Part shown: piece after piece, positions 26,831 through 36,365 of the stretch
Layout: the number at the start of each line of letters is the position of its first letter
How positions within the stretch are numbered: the stretch's first letter is position 1
Source: Fenollaria sporofastidiosus
GTDB lineage: Bacteria > Bacillota > Clostridia > Tissierellales > Peptoniphilaceae
Assembly (NCBI RefSeq): GCF_943169635.2
Contig: NZ_OW968186.1
Location: forward strand, 930,001 to 994,000
Reading direction: 5' to 3'
Length of the DNA stretch: 64,000 nucleotides
Position numbers and translations under genes: made by a program
The notes under the pieces: generated by a model
What the model was told of the DNA's origin: nothing
Seen by the model: the letters and a program-made list of their open reading frames with translations, nothing else
Database searches by the model: none

Positions 26831-27988
26831 ATGGATAAATATATTGAAATACTTAAAAGACTTATAGAGTTTAAATCAGTTAACGACGGCGAAAAAGAAG
26901 TAGCTGAGTACATCGAAGGCCTATTCAAAGCTTATGACAATGTTACTACAGAGATTATCGACTCATATCCAGGTAGATCAAACATCATAGTCAAGCTTAA
27001 AGGCAAGGCACCTGGCAAAGTCTTTGCGGTATCAGGCCACTTAGACGTAGTTGCGGCTGCTGATGGATGGACGCATCCGCCATTTACCCCTGAAATTATC
27101 GATGGCAATATGTATGGCAGAGGTACTTGCGATATGAAGGCAGGAGTTGCTGCAGGCCTTTATATGTTACTTGACTTCATAGAAGAAAAAACAGAGTTCA
27201 ATGGAGAAATTTGGTTCATAGGTACAGTTGGTGAAGAGGTTGGTATGCAAGGCGCACTTGATTTAGTAGAAGGCGGCTACCTTGATGATGTAGACGCAAT
27301 CATTATACCAGAGCCAACAAAGAGAGACGGCGAGAACCAAGCAATATTTGCATCAAAAGGATCCATAATGTACGCAGTGAACGCAGAAGGTAAGACTGCT
27401 CACTCATCAATGCCAGAATTAGGCATCAACGCCATCATGACACTTGCTGAGTTCATACTCAAAGTTCAAAAACAATTTGACGAAGTAACAGTGACTAAAA
27501 AATATCAAAATGCCAATCTTGGCTCAACTATAAATGTATTTTCTATGATAGAAGGCGGACTTCAATTCAACTCCGTGCCAGATAAGGCTACTGTGAAGGG
27601 TAACATACGTACAGTGCCAGAGTTTAGCTGCGATGACTCTATAGACTTATTAGAGAAAGCCATAGAAGAGAACAACAAAGACGAGAGCAAGGCAAAGCTA
27701 TCACTTGATCTAGTTCAAGTTCTAGATGCAGCAGAGTCGAAGAAAGACAGCAAACTTATTGAAGCACTTAAAGCGTCAGCACCAAATAAGAACGTTTGTG
27801 TTAAGCCACTTATCGGTACATGCGAGCTATCTCGCTACATCCACATCAAAGACGACATAGACCCTGTGGTTTATGGACCAGGTCTTACAAAGATGGCACA
27901 CAAAGTAGATGAATACATCGAACTAGACGAGTACATCGACACTATAGAGATATTTAAGAAAACAGCATTAAAATATTTAAACGAATAA
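26831..27988 (+). CDS. M20 family metallopeptidase
   Basis: 385-residue zinc amidohydrolase or peptidase of the M20 (ArgE/DapE/ACY1/CPG2) family. Metal ligands can be placed at H70 and D72 (SGHLDVV), D101 (GTCDMKAG) and E135/E136 (VGEEVGMQGA), and a dimerisation domain follows (about 180-290). Ribosome site AGGAGG 9 nt after the MFS stop suggests co-transcription, perhaps uptake plus hydrolysis of an N-acyl amino acid or dipeptide. The exact substrate cannot be told. Confidence 0.9.
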   Translation: MDKYIEILKRLIEFKSVNDGEKEVAEYIEGLFKAYDNVTTEIIDSYPGRSNIIVKLKGKAPGKVFAVSGHLDVVAAADGWTHPPFTPEIIDGNMYGRGTCDMKAGVAAGLYMLLDFIEEKTEFNGEIWFIGTVGEEVGMQGALDLVEGGYLDDVDAIIIPEPTKRDGENQAIFASKGSIMYAVNAEGKTAHSSMPELGINAIMTLAEFILKVQKQFDEVTVTKKYQNANLGSTINVFSMIEGGLQFNSVPDKATVKGNIRTVPEFSCDDSIDLLEKAIEENNKDESKAKLSLDLVQVLDAAESKKDSKLIEALKASAPNKNVCVKPLIGTCELSRYIHIKDDIDPVVYGPGLTKMAHKVDEYIELDEYIDTIEIFKKTALKYLNE

Positions 27989-28002
27989 AATTTGTATAAA
28001 GT

Positions 28003-28029
28003 AAGGCTACTCATCTGAGTAGCCTTTTT
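28003..28029 (+). terminator. Terminator after the M20 gene
   Basis: AGGCTACTC (28004-28012), loop ATCT, GAGTAGCCT (28017-28025), then TTTTT. Lies between convergent genes. Confidence 0.92.
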
Positions 28030-28039
28030 CATGTGTATA

Positions 28040-29368
28040 TTATTTTTCTTCTTTTTCTTCTTTCTCTTCTTCTTTTTCTTCTTTCTCTATCTCTTTTTCT
28101 TCTTTCGAGCCTGTCATTATCTCTTGATATATTTCCATGAAGAGACTTAGGTCGGCCTCTCTCTTAAAATTATCTACAACGGACTGGTATAGGTCCTCGG
28201 CTAGTGACATAACGACTTCTTTATTCTTATCGCTCGCAGCGAGCTTTATGACTAGTAGTCCTTGGAAGATGGCTCTTACTACGCTTGCGTCACTTTCGCC
28301 ATAAGTAATGAGTGGATGTGTAAACTCAACAAGCACGTCTTTGAAGCTCTTGCTTGTGTAATAAATTCTTGCCTTGCCATCAGTTTTGATGTAGTGATGG
28401 TTCGAGTCGACATTAGCAAGATGCGAAAGTAGTATTGAGAGCTTTCTTATACAATGTATCGCTGTGTTGGGATCGTTGATACCAGGTGATAAAGCACGAG
28501 CAGCGATTTCGACTATCTTTCTTAAGCCAACTTTATAATCTTCATCAGAAATTCTTGTTTCGGTGAAAAGAAATTGTTTTTGAATTTTTTCAATTGTCTC
28601 ATCGTCAAGTGAGTCTTTGCTCAAGTAGCCAAGTGTTTGCTTTTGAGTAATGAAGTCGCCCTTAGAAACTTCTATGGTGAAGACTATGTCCTCATCTTCG
28701 ATTATCTTTTTAATCTTATCTATGTCTATGATTTCAAGATAGCCAGACTCTAAAGCGGCGATTCTCTTTTCTTTCTTAGTCCACTCTGCTTTCTCTAGTA
28801 ATTCAAAGTCGCGCTCTTCAAGCTCTTTTGCTATCATCTTGTCAGTTTTATCTGCTATGTCTTCAAGAAGCTTAGAATAATTTACTCCAGATAAAACATT
28901 TTGCACGAAGATAACGAAGTATATTGCGCCCCATATTGCATATATCACGCCAATGGTACCAGCGATAACAAGTCTTTGGTCCTCTCCAGACTTCATAAAG
29001 TTAAGGCTCACTAAGCAGTAAACGAAGCCACCTATGAATATACCTAAGACCTTCATAGTTATCTTCTTGTCTAGGAAATTTTCAACGCTTCTAGGTGTGA
29101 AGGAGTTGTGATACAGAGTGAAAACTGTAAGTATGGTCGAGAATGTAAAGGTAGTGATTGTTAATAGGGCTGATACTAGTGATGAAAGCACTGTCATTGC
29201 TAGTTCAACACTTGATAGCATGATGCGCGGCACGTACTTAGTTAGACCCGAGTAGCTGCTGTCTATGTAGGTTACTATCGCAAGTAGTATTACAGAGTAG
29301 AAAATGTATTCAAGGCAGTATATCCACCTTCTGTTGTTGTAGAAAAATAATTTAATTTTGTTTTTCAT
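28040..29368 (-). CDS. DUF2254 family membrane protein
   Basis: 442-residue membrane protein. Four hydrophobic segments lie in the first 160 residues; the conserved DUF2254 stretch includes YVPRIMLSSVELAMTVLSSL and TLYHNSFTPRSVENFL. A cytoplasmic C-terminal domain of about 230 residues follows, with ALSPGINDPNTAIHCI typical of the family. The last 25 residues are a Glu/Lys-only tail. Function of the family is unknown. Single gene, divergent from the DUF438 gene. Confidence 0.88.
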   Translation of the reverse strand: MKNKIKLFFYNNRRWIYCLEYIFYSVILLAIVTYIDSSYSGLTKYVPRIMLSSVELAMTVLSSLVSALLTITTFTFSTILTVFTLYHNSFTPRSVENFLDKKITMKVLGIFIGGFVYCLVSLNFMKSGEDQRLVIAGTIGVIYAIWGAIYFVIFVQNVLSGVNYSKLLEDIADKTDKMIAKELEERDFELLEKAEWTKKEKRIAALESGYLEIIDIDKIKKIIEDEDIVFTIEVSKGDFITQKQTLGYLSKDSLDDETIEKIQKQFLFTETRISDEDYKVGLRKIVEIAARALSPGINDPNTAIHCIRKLSILLSHLANVDSNHHYIKTDGKARIYYTSKSFKDVLVEFTHPLITYGESDASVVRAIFQGLLVIKLAASDKNKEVVMSLAEDLYQSVVDNFKREADLSLFMEIYQEIMTGSKEEKEIEKEEKEEEKEEKEEK

Positions 29369-29389
29369 ATCCTCACCATCCTTTTATAT

Positions 29390-29400
29390 ATTATAGCACA
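29390..29400 (-). promoter_or_regulatory. Extended -10 promoter of the DUF2254 gene
   Basis: Minus-strand TGTGC-TATAAT; about 15 nt of leader before the ATG at 29368. No clear -35. Confidence 0.5.
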
Positions 29401-29487
29401 TAATGTGTTAATAAAGAAAGCCACTGTGGGTATATATAGTTAGCAATAGCTAAGGAAATAATTTGCTATTAGTGAAAGAGGTGTATT

Positions 29488-30873
29488 ATGGAAAAGATTA
29501 TTGATTTGGATATGACTGTTGCTGATTTAGTAAGTAAGTATCCAGATATTAAAGATGTACTAATCGAAATTGGCTTTAAGGAGTTACAAAACAAGCTTAT
29601 GCTTAACAGCGTTGGTAAGTTTATGACATTAAAGAGGGGCTCTGTTGTTAAAAATATTAGCATGGATATTATTAAGAAGAAGCTTATCGAACACGGCTAT
29701 ACGATTAAAGAGAGTGAAATAAGTAATGATGACAAGGCAAGGCTTGACAAGCTTAAGACATTTATCGAAAGACTAAGTCAAGGTGAGGACATCGAGACTG
29801 TGAGAGCTGACTTTGCTAAGGAGTTTTCTGATGTCGATAGTAAAGAGATAATGAAGGCGGAAGAAGAGATTATCGCCTCTGGTGTGCCTATAAAGGAAGT
29901 GCAAAAACTTTGCGACGTTCACAGTGCACTCTTCCATGGTGCAACTGAGACAGAGAAGGGCAAGAAGCTTAAGGCGATAGACGAGCTAGGTCATCCTATA
30001 TATAACTTGCATATGGAGAACAATGTCATTTCTGAGCTTATTGATGAGGCGCTTGCATTATTAGATAAAAAGGATTATAGTGCAGTTGACATTGAGAAAC
30101 TTAGAAAGATACGCGTGCATTACACAAAGAAGGGCGATCTTATATATCCACTATTAAAGGTTAAGTACAATATACCCGGTCCTTCGGATGTAATGTGGTC
30201 TGTCGATGACGAAATTAGAGATGCATTTAAAAAACTTGATACAAGTAATAGAGACGAGGCATGGGCAGATGCACTTAGAAAGAATCTTCAAAGAGCGAAA
30301 GAGATGATATACAAGGAAGAAAACATATTGTTCCCAACTATTGAGGACAAGTTTACTGATGAGGAGTGGCACAATATATATGAAGACTTCAAAGCATATA
30401 GCGGTGGTCTTAGAGATGATGATGAGTGGAAGAGAGATACTTCTAATACTAATGAGGCAAAGTCTTCTTATCAAAGCTCTATGATAGAACTTAAGGGTGG
30501 ACACTTTAAACTTGATGAGCTTGAAGCGCTATTAAATACAATGCCTTATGAGATTACCTTTGTTGATGCAAACGATATAAACGCTTTCTTTAATTATAAT
30601 GGCAGAGAAAAATTATTCAAAAGACCAATGACAGCTATCGGACGCGATGTATATAGCTGCCATCCACCAAAGATTGAAGCCATGGTTAGAGAGATAATAG
30701 CTATGTTTAAGAGCGGAGCAAAGGATCAACTTGGCATATGGATGAATAAGGAAGGTCATGATTGCTACGTCTTATACATGGCGGTAAGGGACGAGACCGG
30801 TAAGTACCTTGGAACTATGGAGTTAGTTCAAGAGATGGACTTTGCAAAAGAACACTTTAAAGATAATAAATAA
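29488..30873 (+). CDS. DUF438/hemerythrin/PAS domain protein
   Basis: 461-residue soluble protein with the four-part clostridial layout: DUF1858 (about 1-70), DUF438 (about 80-160), hemerythrin HHE-like di-iron domain (about 165-300, with HPIYNLHMENNVI, HYTKKGDLIYPLL and YKEENILFPTIED supplying His/Glu ligands), and a C-terminal PAS-like domain (about 330-455). Such proteins are thought to sense or handle O2 or NO in anaerobes. The short upstream region contains TTAGC-AATA-GCTAA (29440-29453) and a related TTGCTATTAG, a possible operator. Own terminator downstream. Confidence 0.9.
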   Translation: MEKIIDLDMTVADLVSKYPDIKDVLIEIGFKELQNKLMLNSVGKFMTLKRGSVVKNISMDIIKKKLIEHGYTIKESEISNDDKARLDKLKTFIERLSQGEDIETVRADFAKEFSDVDSKEIMKAEEEIIASGVPIKEVQKLCDVHSALFHGATETEKGKKLKAIDELGHPIYNLHMENNVISELIDEALALLDKKDYSAVDIEKLRKIRVHYTKKGDLIYPLLKVKYNIPGPSDVMWSVDDEIRDAFKKLDTSNRDEAWADALRKNLQRAKEMIYKEENILFPTIEDKFTDEEWHNIYEDFKAYSGGLRDDDEWKRDTSNTNEAKSSYQSSMIELKGGHFKLDELEALLNTMPYEITFVDANDINAFFNYNGREKLFKRPMTAIGRDVYSCHPPKIEAMVREIIAMFKSGAKDQLGIWMNKEGHDCYVLYMAVRDETGKYLGTMELVQEMDFAKEHFKDNK

Positions 30874-30887
30874 AAATTATTTTGATT

Positions 30888-30923
30888 AAAGGACTTGAGG
30901 CAATTGCTTTAAGTCCTTTTTTA
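30888..30923 (+). terminator. Terminator after the DUF438 gene
   Basis: AAAGGACTT (30888-30896) / AAGTCCTTT (30911-30919), stem continuing inward to an AATT loop, followed by six T. Confidence 0.9.
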
Positions 30924-30944
30924 CACATAATGTTTCTTTGATAA

Positions 30945-30973
30945 TTGATTTTTGCACCTGATTGTGGTAAAAT
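30945..30973 (+). promoter_or_regulatory. Promoter of the ProX-like gene cluster
   Basis: TTGATT (30945-30950), 17-nt spacer ending TGTGG, then TAAAAT (30968-30973). Start codon at 30997. Confidence 0.65.
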
Positions 30974-30996
30974 GTATACATAATGGAGGGGATGAA

Positions 30997-31500
30997 ATGA
31001 GAAACAAATATGAAGATGCTATCAAACTTCTTGAAGACAATGGTATCAGATATGAATCAGTTAAGCATCCACCTGCATTTACTACTGAGGAGGCTGACAA
31101 GTATATCGAGGGTAAGATTGGCTGTAGAACTAAGACTATGTTTATGACTGATCAAAAGAAGAGACGCTTTTACATGCTTGTTATGGATGACAAGGACAGA
31201 CTCGATATGAAAGAGTTCGCTGAAATTGCAAACGAAAAGAGAGTGAAGATGGCGTCCGAGGAGACTCTATACGAAAAGCTTGGCAATGAAGCTGGATGTG
31301 TATCGCCCTTTGGTCTTCTTAATGACACAGAAAAAGAAGTTCAGTTCTACTTTGACAATGCTATATTAAAAGAAGAGATAATGACCTTCCACCCAAACAT
31401 CAATACAGAAACATTATTTTTTAAAACTGAAGATTTATTTAAGATGCTTGAGACTATGGGCTACGAGGTTCATTTCGTTGACTTAAATAATGAAGAATAA
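30997..31500 (+). CDS. ProX/YbaK-like aminoacyl-tRNA editing protein
   Basis: 167-residue protein of the prolyl-tRNA-synthetase-associated (ProXp-ala/YbaK) family. It hydrolyses mischarged tRNA (typically Ala-tRNA-Pro) in trans. Recognised by the N-terminal ESVKHPPAFTTEEADKY, the KTMFMTDQKKRRFYMLVMD strand pair and the GCVSPFGLLND segment. The start at 30997 follows GGAGGGG; an earlier in-frame ATG would overlap the promoter. It overlaps the next gene by 11 nt. Confidence 0.9.
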   Translation: MRNKYEDAIKLLEDNGIRYESVKHPPAFTTEEADKYIEGKIGCRTKTMFMTDQKKRRFYMLVMDDKDRLDMKEFAEIANEKRVKMASEETLYEKLGNEAGCVSPFGLLNDTEKEVQFYFDNAILKEEIMTFHPNINTETLFFKTEDLFKMLETMGYEVHFVDLNNEE

Positions 31501-32128
31501 AATTTTTGCACTGGCGATTGTTTTATTGCTGGCGTTTCTAGCTTTTTCACGAGTAGAGACTACTGAAAAATGCATAGTTATAGACGAGGAACTTGGCGAA
31601 ATAGAGATGAGCTTGTCCAAGCCAATATTTGCGAGGTTTTATAATAAAGTTACTTTTACAAAAGATAATTTATCTAAAACAAAAACTTTTGATGGTAAGT
31701 ACAAGCTCAATATATACAAGGTCGACTTAGGTAGGGTTAATGATGAGAACAAGTTTGACATCGCTTTTGGTGTTTACTCGATAGCTCCTTGGCACAGAAC
31801 GCCATCGAAGCGAGTCTTCTTGTATAAGGTAGTGGGACTTGAGTTGAAGCCAAAGTTTCGCTGCTCGAGGCTAATCAATCCAATGTATGATTTTATCTTG
31901 TATGATATCGATGGTGACGCATTTGATGAAATCGTATCTATTGAAAAATACAAAGGCGTTTACTCAATCGGCATATATAAGCAGTACGATATGCTCATAG
32001 AGCGAATCGCGACTAAAAAAATAAATTTTCGCCCAACAAAATTAATAAAGAGCGATAAATTATATATAGAGGGTATAAATATAAAAAAGGAAATACAATT
32101 TTCAAAGGAGGGTATTGATTTAAAATGA
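31490..32128 (+). CDS. Membrane-anchored protein of unknown function
   Basis: 212 residues with an N-terminal signal anchor (about 3-20) and an external domain I do not recognise. It contains FILYDIDGDAFDEIVSIEKYKG, a DxDGDxxDE pattern like the calcium-binding loops of FG-GAP/VCBS repeat proteins, and a short basic region. It overlaps the ProX-like gene upstream and the DUF3160 gene downstream (ATGA), so the three are one operon. A surface role beside the DUF3160 lipoprotein is inferred. Confidence 0.65.
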   Translation: MKNKIFALAIVLLLAFLAFSRVETTEKCIVIDEELGEIEMSLSKPIFARFYNKVTFTKDNLSKTKTFDGKYKLNIYKVDLGRVNDENKFDIAFGVYSIAPWHRTPSKRVFLYKVVGLELKPKFRCSRLINPMYDFILYDIDGDAFDEIVSIEKYKGVYSIGIYKQYDMLIERIATKKINFRPTKLIKSDKLYIEGINIKKEIQFSKEGIDLK

Positions 32129-34320
32129 AAAAAAGATTATTAGCAATAATTTTAGTTTTGGTAATGAGCTTAAGTGCATGCGCTTTTCCATTTAACAAAA
32201 CAGACAAAGATGAGGACAAAGAGAATAGTAAAGAGAATAGTAAAAATGAAAATATTGAAGCAGGTGAAGCAGACTTAAATGCTTTGCTTGGCTACGATGC
32301 GGAAAAATTATTTAACACAGAGGAAGTAAAAGACTTTGAAGACATTGACATCGAAGCAAATGTTAAGCCATATGATATCCCAAAGGATTCTAAAAATATT
32401 GGCGGTTTTGTTCAAGATGAATACACTCAAAAATATAATGCTAAAATGATGAAAAATCTTGAAGACAACGGATTTTTTATAGATTACGCAAAAATACAAC
32501 AGCCATTTAGCATTTATGAAACTAATCAATACATGGGTAATAACAATTTTATCACTACCGACTCCATTGTTCACCTATATCACATCATCTATCTTGGCAT
32601 GATGGAGGATATGGAGCAAAACTCATTGAAGCAAAAGTTAATTGATTTATCTAAAAATTGTTTGGACAATGCTTTAAGTGATTACAAAGAAGCAAAGGGC
32701 GAAGAAAAAGAAATACTTATGAAAAACGCAGCATTATTCCTATGCGCAGTTGATTTGCTTGAAGCAAATTACGATGGAGAAGTGCCAAGCGAAGTAAGGG
32801 AAATAGCTGATAAAGAGCTTGAAAATATTAAAACAGAAGGAACTGCTGTATCAAACATAACAGGTAAAGAAATTGATTACTCACAATTTAAGGTTCGTGG
32901 CAATTACAGTAAAAATGAAAACTTGAAAAAATATTTTAAAGTTAACATGCTTTATTCACAAGAGTTAATTCATTTAGAAAATCCTGATAAATCAATAAAT
33001 CTAGAAGCAGTTAAGCAAGCTATGCTTATCTCAAGACATATGCTTAAGGACGAAGCTAGTTTTAAATTATGGAAAGACATATATAAACCAATTAGCTTTT
33101 TAGTTGAAAACACTGAAGATACTACCCCTATCGACATATACAAGAGCATAAGTAAAGTTACTAAAGATAATTCGGTAGAGGCAATACTTGAGAAAAATGT
33201 TGTAAATGCTGTTGCTGATGATATCGCTAATAAAGAAGATCCAAAGATTAAACCTGACTCAGGAAAAGTTTTTGCTTTCTTGCCACAAAGAGCGGTTGTT
33301 GACAATACTTGGTTACAAAACTTAGTTGATACTGATCCTCACAGCAAAAGACCGGTTGTTTCAGGTGTAGACCTTATGGCACTTCTTGGCAATAGTCTTG
33401 CTGAGAGACTTACTCTAACAAACGAAGACAATTTGAAGTGGGACAAGTTTAAAGAAAAATACGACGAAACAAAGGCGATAGTTGACGCAAGAACAGATAA
33501 AGAAGAAAAAGCAAATATTTACAGAACATGGCTTTGGGTTTTAAAAGCTTTTAATAACGAATATGGCGAAGGCTATCCAGATTTTATGAGAAGCGAAAAG
33601 TGGCAGTATAAAGATTTAAATACAGCGCTTGCATCTTGGGCTCAATTAAAACACGATACAATTTTATATGCAAAACAATTTGGCGCTGAGTGTGGCGGCG
33701 ACGAACCGATGGACATGAGGCACTATGTTGAGCCAAATGTTAATCTATATAGAAGAGTTAAGTATTTAGTGGGCTTAACTATGGATGCGGATGAAAAATA
33801 TTCTTTATTAAATGATGAGCAAAAAGCAAGATTAAAAGATTTTGCTGATATGCTTGAATTTTTAATCAAGGTTAGTATAGAAGAGCTAAAGGACGAAACT
33901 ACTAGCGATGAAGATAATGAAAGACTTAAATTAATCGGCGGAGAGATGGAAAATATCTTTATAGCGTTTAACAAAGATGAAAGCGGTGGAGAATTTGAAA
34001 TTCCTCCAGTTGATAGAGACACAGCCAATGTTGCTGACTTACAAAAAATTGGACCGAATGTGGTTGACAAACCAGAAGGTTCATTCTTAGAAGTGGGTTC
34101 TGGAAGATTCTCGACTATATATGTAGTTTATAGACTTAATGGCAAGTATTATCTAGGCAGCGGCTCTGTAATGAATTACTATGAGTTCTATTCTGAAAAG
34201 AGACTTGATAACAACGAGTTTAAAGAAATGCTTCCAATTTACAATGAAGGCGAAAAAGATAAGATAGAGCCATTCTTTAAGAAAGAATTATTTACAAACA
34301 AAGTAGAAAGTTTATATTAA
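32125..34320 (+). CDS. DUF3160 family lipoprotein
   Basis: 731-residue exported lipoprotein. The signal peptide MKKRLLAIILVLVMSL ends in a lipobox (LSAC) and is followed by a charged Lys/Glu/Asn linker and then the long DUF3160 domain (from about 70 to the C-terminus), with FITTDSIVHLYHIIYLGMMEDME, LWVLKAFNNEYGEGYPDFM and a C-terminal SGRFSTIYVVYRLNGKYYLG. Function of the family unknown. It overlaps the preceding small membrane-anchored protein by 4 nt (ATGA). Confidence 0.85.
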   Translation: MKKRLLAIILVLVMSLSACAFPFNKTDKDEDKENSKENSKNENIEAGEADLNALLGYDAEKLFNTEEVKDFEDIDIEANVKPYDIPKDSKNIGGFVQDEYTQKYNAKMMKNLEDNGFFIDYAKIQQPFSIYETNQYMGNNNFITTDSIVHLYHIIYLGMMEDMEQNSLKQKLIDLSKNCLDNALSDYKEAKGEEKEILMKNAALFLCAVDLLEANYDGEVPSEVREIADKELENIKTEGTAVSNITGKEIDYSQFKVRGNYSKNENLKKYFKVNMLYSQELIHLENPDKSINLEAVKQAMLISRHMLKDEASFKLWKDIYKPISFLVENTEDTTPIDIYKSISKVTKDNSVEAILEKNVVNAVADDIANKEDPKIKPDSGKVFAFLPQRAVVDNTWLQNLVDTDPHSKRPVVSGVDLMALLGNSLAERLTLTNEDNLKWDKFKEKYDETKAIVDARTDKEEKANIYRTWLWVLKAFNNEYGEGYPDFMRSEKWQYKDLNTALASWAQLKHDTILYAKQFGAECGGDEPMDMRHYVEPNVNLYRRVKYLVGLTMDADEKYSLLNDEQKARLKDFADMLEFLIKVSIEELKDETTSDEDNERLKLIGGEMENIFIAFNKDESGGEFEIPPVDRDTANVADLQKIGPNVVDKPEGSFLEVGSGRFSTIYVVYRLNGKYYLGSGSVMNYYEFYSEKRLDNNEFKEMLPIYNEGEKDKIEPFFKKELFTNKVESLY

Positions 34321-34337
34321 TATAAAGGGAGAAATTT

Positions 34338-34787
34338 ATGAAATACATCAAAGACGGCACATCATATATAGTAAGGATCGACAGAGGTGAAGAAGTGCTT
34401 GATAAGCTTAATGAGTTTGTCAAGGAGACTGATATAAAGGCAGCAAGCATAACAGGTATAGGCGCTTGTTCAGAAGTAGAGCTAGGTGTTTATAGCGTAA
34501 AAAAGAGAAAGTATAGCAAATACAAATACGAAGGTGAATTTGAAATTCTTTCTTTAAATGGCAATATCACTAGAGATGGCGATGAGCCATATATACACCT
34601 TCACATCATGATTTCAGACGGCATGGTGCTAGCAGGCGGCTTAACTTTCGGCATGGGCATCACTGTTGGCGGTCACCTTAATAAGTGCATAATAAGCGGC
34701 ACATGTGAGCTACGCATAGATGAGTGCGAAAACGCTTATCAAAGAAAAATTGATGATGAGACAGGAATTAAGATCTTAGACATCTAG
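34338..34787 (+). CDS. PCC/DUF296 domain protein
   Basis: 149-residue plants-and-prokaryotes-conserved (PCC, DUF296) domain protein. The signature is ITGIGACSEVELGVY, then SLNGNITRDGDEPYIHLHIMISD and GMGITVGGHL, with the His-rich metal-binding pattern HLH...GGH. In plants the domain is linked to AT-hook DNA binding; bacterial members are stand-alone trimers, often labelled DNA-binding without proof. No AT-hook is present here. Ends before a strong terminator. Confidence 0.85.
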   Translation: MKYIKDGTSYIVRIDRGEEVLDKLNEFVKETDIKAASITGIGACSEVELGVYSVKKRKYSKYKYEGEFEILSLNGNITRDGDEPYIHLHIMISDGMVLAGGLTFGMGITVGGHLNKCIISGTCELRIDECENAYQRKIDDETGIKILDI

Positions 34788-34804
34788 TTAATAAAATTTA
34801 TAAG

Positions 34805-34835
34805 AGCAAGTCCATATACATGGGCTTGTTTTTTT
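34805..34835 (+). terminator. Terminator after the PCC gene
   Basis: AGCAAGTCCAT / ATGGGCTTGTT stem with loop ATAC, followed by seven T. Confidence 0.9.
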
Positions 34836-34878
34836 CTTGATAAATGTTTCGCTTTTCTAAATAAAAAGTGGCTACTCC

Positions 34879-34907
34879 TTGTATGAGTTTTAAATATGTG
34901 TTATAAT
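34879..34907 (+). promoter_or_regulatory. Promoter of the MATE gene
   Basis: TTGTAT (34879-34884), 17-nt spacer ending TGTGT, TATAAT (34902-34907). Confidence 0.65.
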
Positions 34908-34953
34908 AATTTAAGTTGTTTTTTATAGATATATGAGATATGGAAGTGATTAA

Positions 34954-36294
34954 TTGATAGATAATGAATTTTTGAAAAGAGTTTTTAAAGTAGCGTGGCC
35001 ATCGGTACTTGAGAGTGTCTTCATAGCACTAGCAGGCATAATTGACACCTACATGGTATCGAGCTTAGGTACATATGCAATATCAGCAGTAGGCTTAACA
35101 ACGCAGCCAAAGTTTATAGGCCTTGCGATATTCTTCTCGATAAGTATAGCTGTCTCGGCGCTCGTTGCGAGGAGAAAGGGCGAAGAGGATAGACGCTCGG
35201 CGAACGAAGTCTTAGTTACAGCCTTTGTCGTTGCACTTATTTTTTGCCTAGCAATAACAACGGTAATGGTATCACTCTCAGACCCAATACTAAAGCTTGC
35301 AGGTAGTAAGACAGATACACATAACTACGCGATAGAGTACTTTAACATCATCATGGGCTTTAGCGTGTTTAATGTTATAAGCATAGTTATCAATGCGGCA
35401 CAAAGAGGTAGCGGCAACACGAAGATTGCCTTCACAACAAATTTAGTCTCAAGCATTGTTAATATTACTTTTAACTATATACTTATCAATGGTAAGCTTG
35501 GTTTTCCAGCTATGGGTGTAAGAGGTGCAGCGATAGCGACCATCTTAGGCACTTTCGTTGCAAGCATAATGAGTATTAGATCCTTATTCAAGAAGGACTC
35601 ATATGTAAGCTTGCCATTTATAATAATTAATAAAATAAAACCAGCCTTCGATGCTTTTATCAAGATAATGAAGCTCGGACTAAATATGTTTGCAGAGAAC
35701 CTTGCGATGAGAGTGGGCTTCCTGTCAACAGCACTTATGGCAGCGTCACTTGGTACAGATCAGTTTGCGGCACATAACGTAGGCATGAACGTACTAAGTA
35801 TAGGCTTTGCCTTTGCAGATGGTATGCAGGTTGCTGCAGTTGCATTATCGGGCGAGGCACTTGGCGCGAAGAAGTATGACGACGCGGTTATATATGGCAA
35901 GACTTGTCAAAAGGTCGGCTTCGTTATATCACTTGCTCTGTCAGCAATATTGTTATTATTCGGTAAATACATCTTCGGCGCCTTCTTCCAAGACGAAACA
36001 GTTATTAACTACGGCATCATGATAGGACGCTTCATAACAGTCATCGTTATATGTCAGATATCACAGATCATATATGGAGGCTGCTTAAGAGCGGCGGGCG
36101 ATGTTAAGTATACACTCATCGCTTCAATCATAAGCGTAAGTATTATTCGTAGTGTGATGACATATGTGCTTGTAAACATATTCCACTTAGGACTAATGGG
36201 TATATGGCTTGGTGTATTATCAGATCAATTCTCAAGATTAGTCTTTATGAGCACAAGGTTTAGGCAAGGTAAGTGGGTTGAAAAGAAGATATAA
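34954..36294 (+). CDS. MATE family efflux transporter
   Basis: 446-residue Na+/H+-coupled multidrug exporter with about 12 membrane helices. N-terminal FKVAWPSVLESVFIALAGIIDTYMVSSLGTYAISAVG and FNYILINGKLGFPAMGVRGAAIAT are hallmark MATE segments. Translation starts at a TTG (34954) after GGAAGTG; no ATG lies nearby in frame. Monocistronic. Substrate unknown. Confidence 0.93.
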   Translation: MIDNEFLKRVFKVAWPSVLESVFIALAGIIDTYMVSSLGTYAISAVGLTTQPKFIGLAIFFSISIAVSALVARRKGEEDRRSANEVLVTAFVVALIFCLAITTVMVSLSDPILKLAGSKTDTHNYAIEYFNIIMGFSVFNVISIVINAAQRGSGNTKIAFTTNLVSSIVNITFNYILINGKLGFPAMGVRGAAIATILGTFVASIMSIRSLFKKDSYVSLPFIIINKIKPAFDAFIKIMKLGLNMFAENLAMRVGFLSTALMAASLGTDQFAAHNVGMNVLSIGFAFADGMQVAAVALSGEALGAKKYDDAVIYGKTCQKVGFVISLALSAILLLFGKYIFGAFFQDETVINYGIMIGRFITVIVICQISQIIYGGCLRAAGDVKYTLIASIISVSIIRSVMTYVLVNIFHLGLMGIWLGVLSDQFSRLVFMSTRFRQGKWVEKKI

Positions 36295-36310
36295 AATTTA
36301 ACACGGAGAT

Positions 36311-36354
36311 AAAAAATGATGTAGATCAATTGACCTACATCATTATTTTTTTTC
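36311..36354. terminator. Bidirectional terminator between MATE and rubrerythrin genes
   Basis: AATGATGTAG (36315-36324) / CTACATCATT (36335-36344), inner TCAATTGA, with an A run before and an eight-T run after, so it can serve both convergent genes. Confidence 0.92.
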
Positions 36355-36365
36355 TAAAGTAAATT

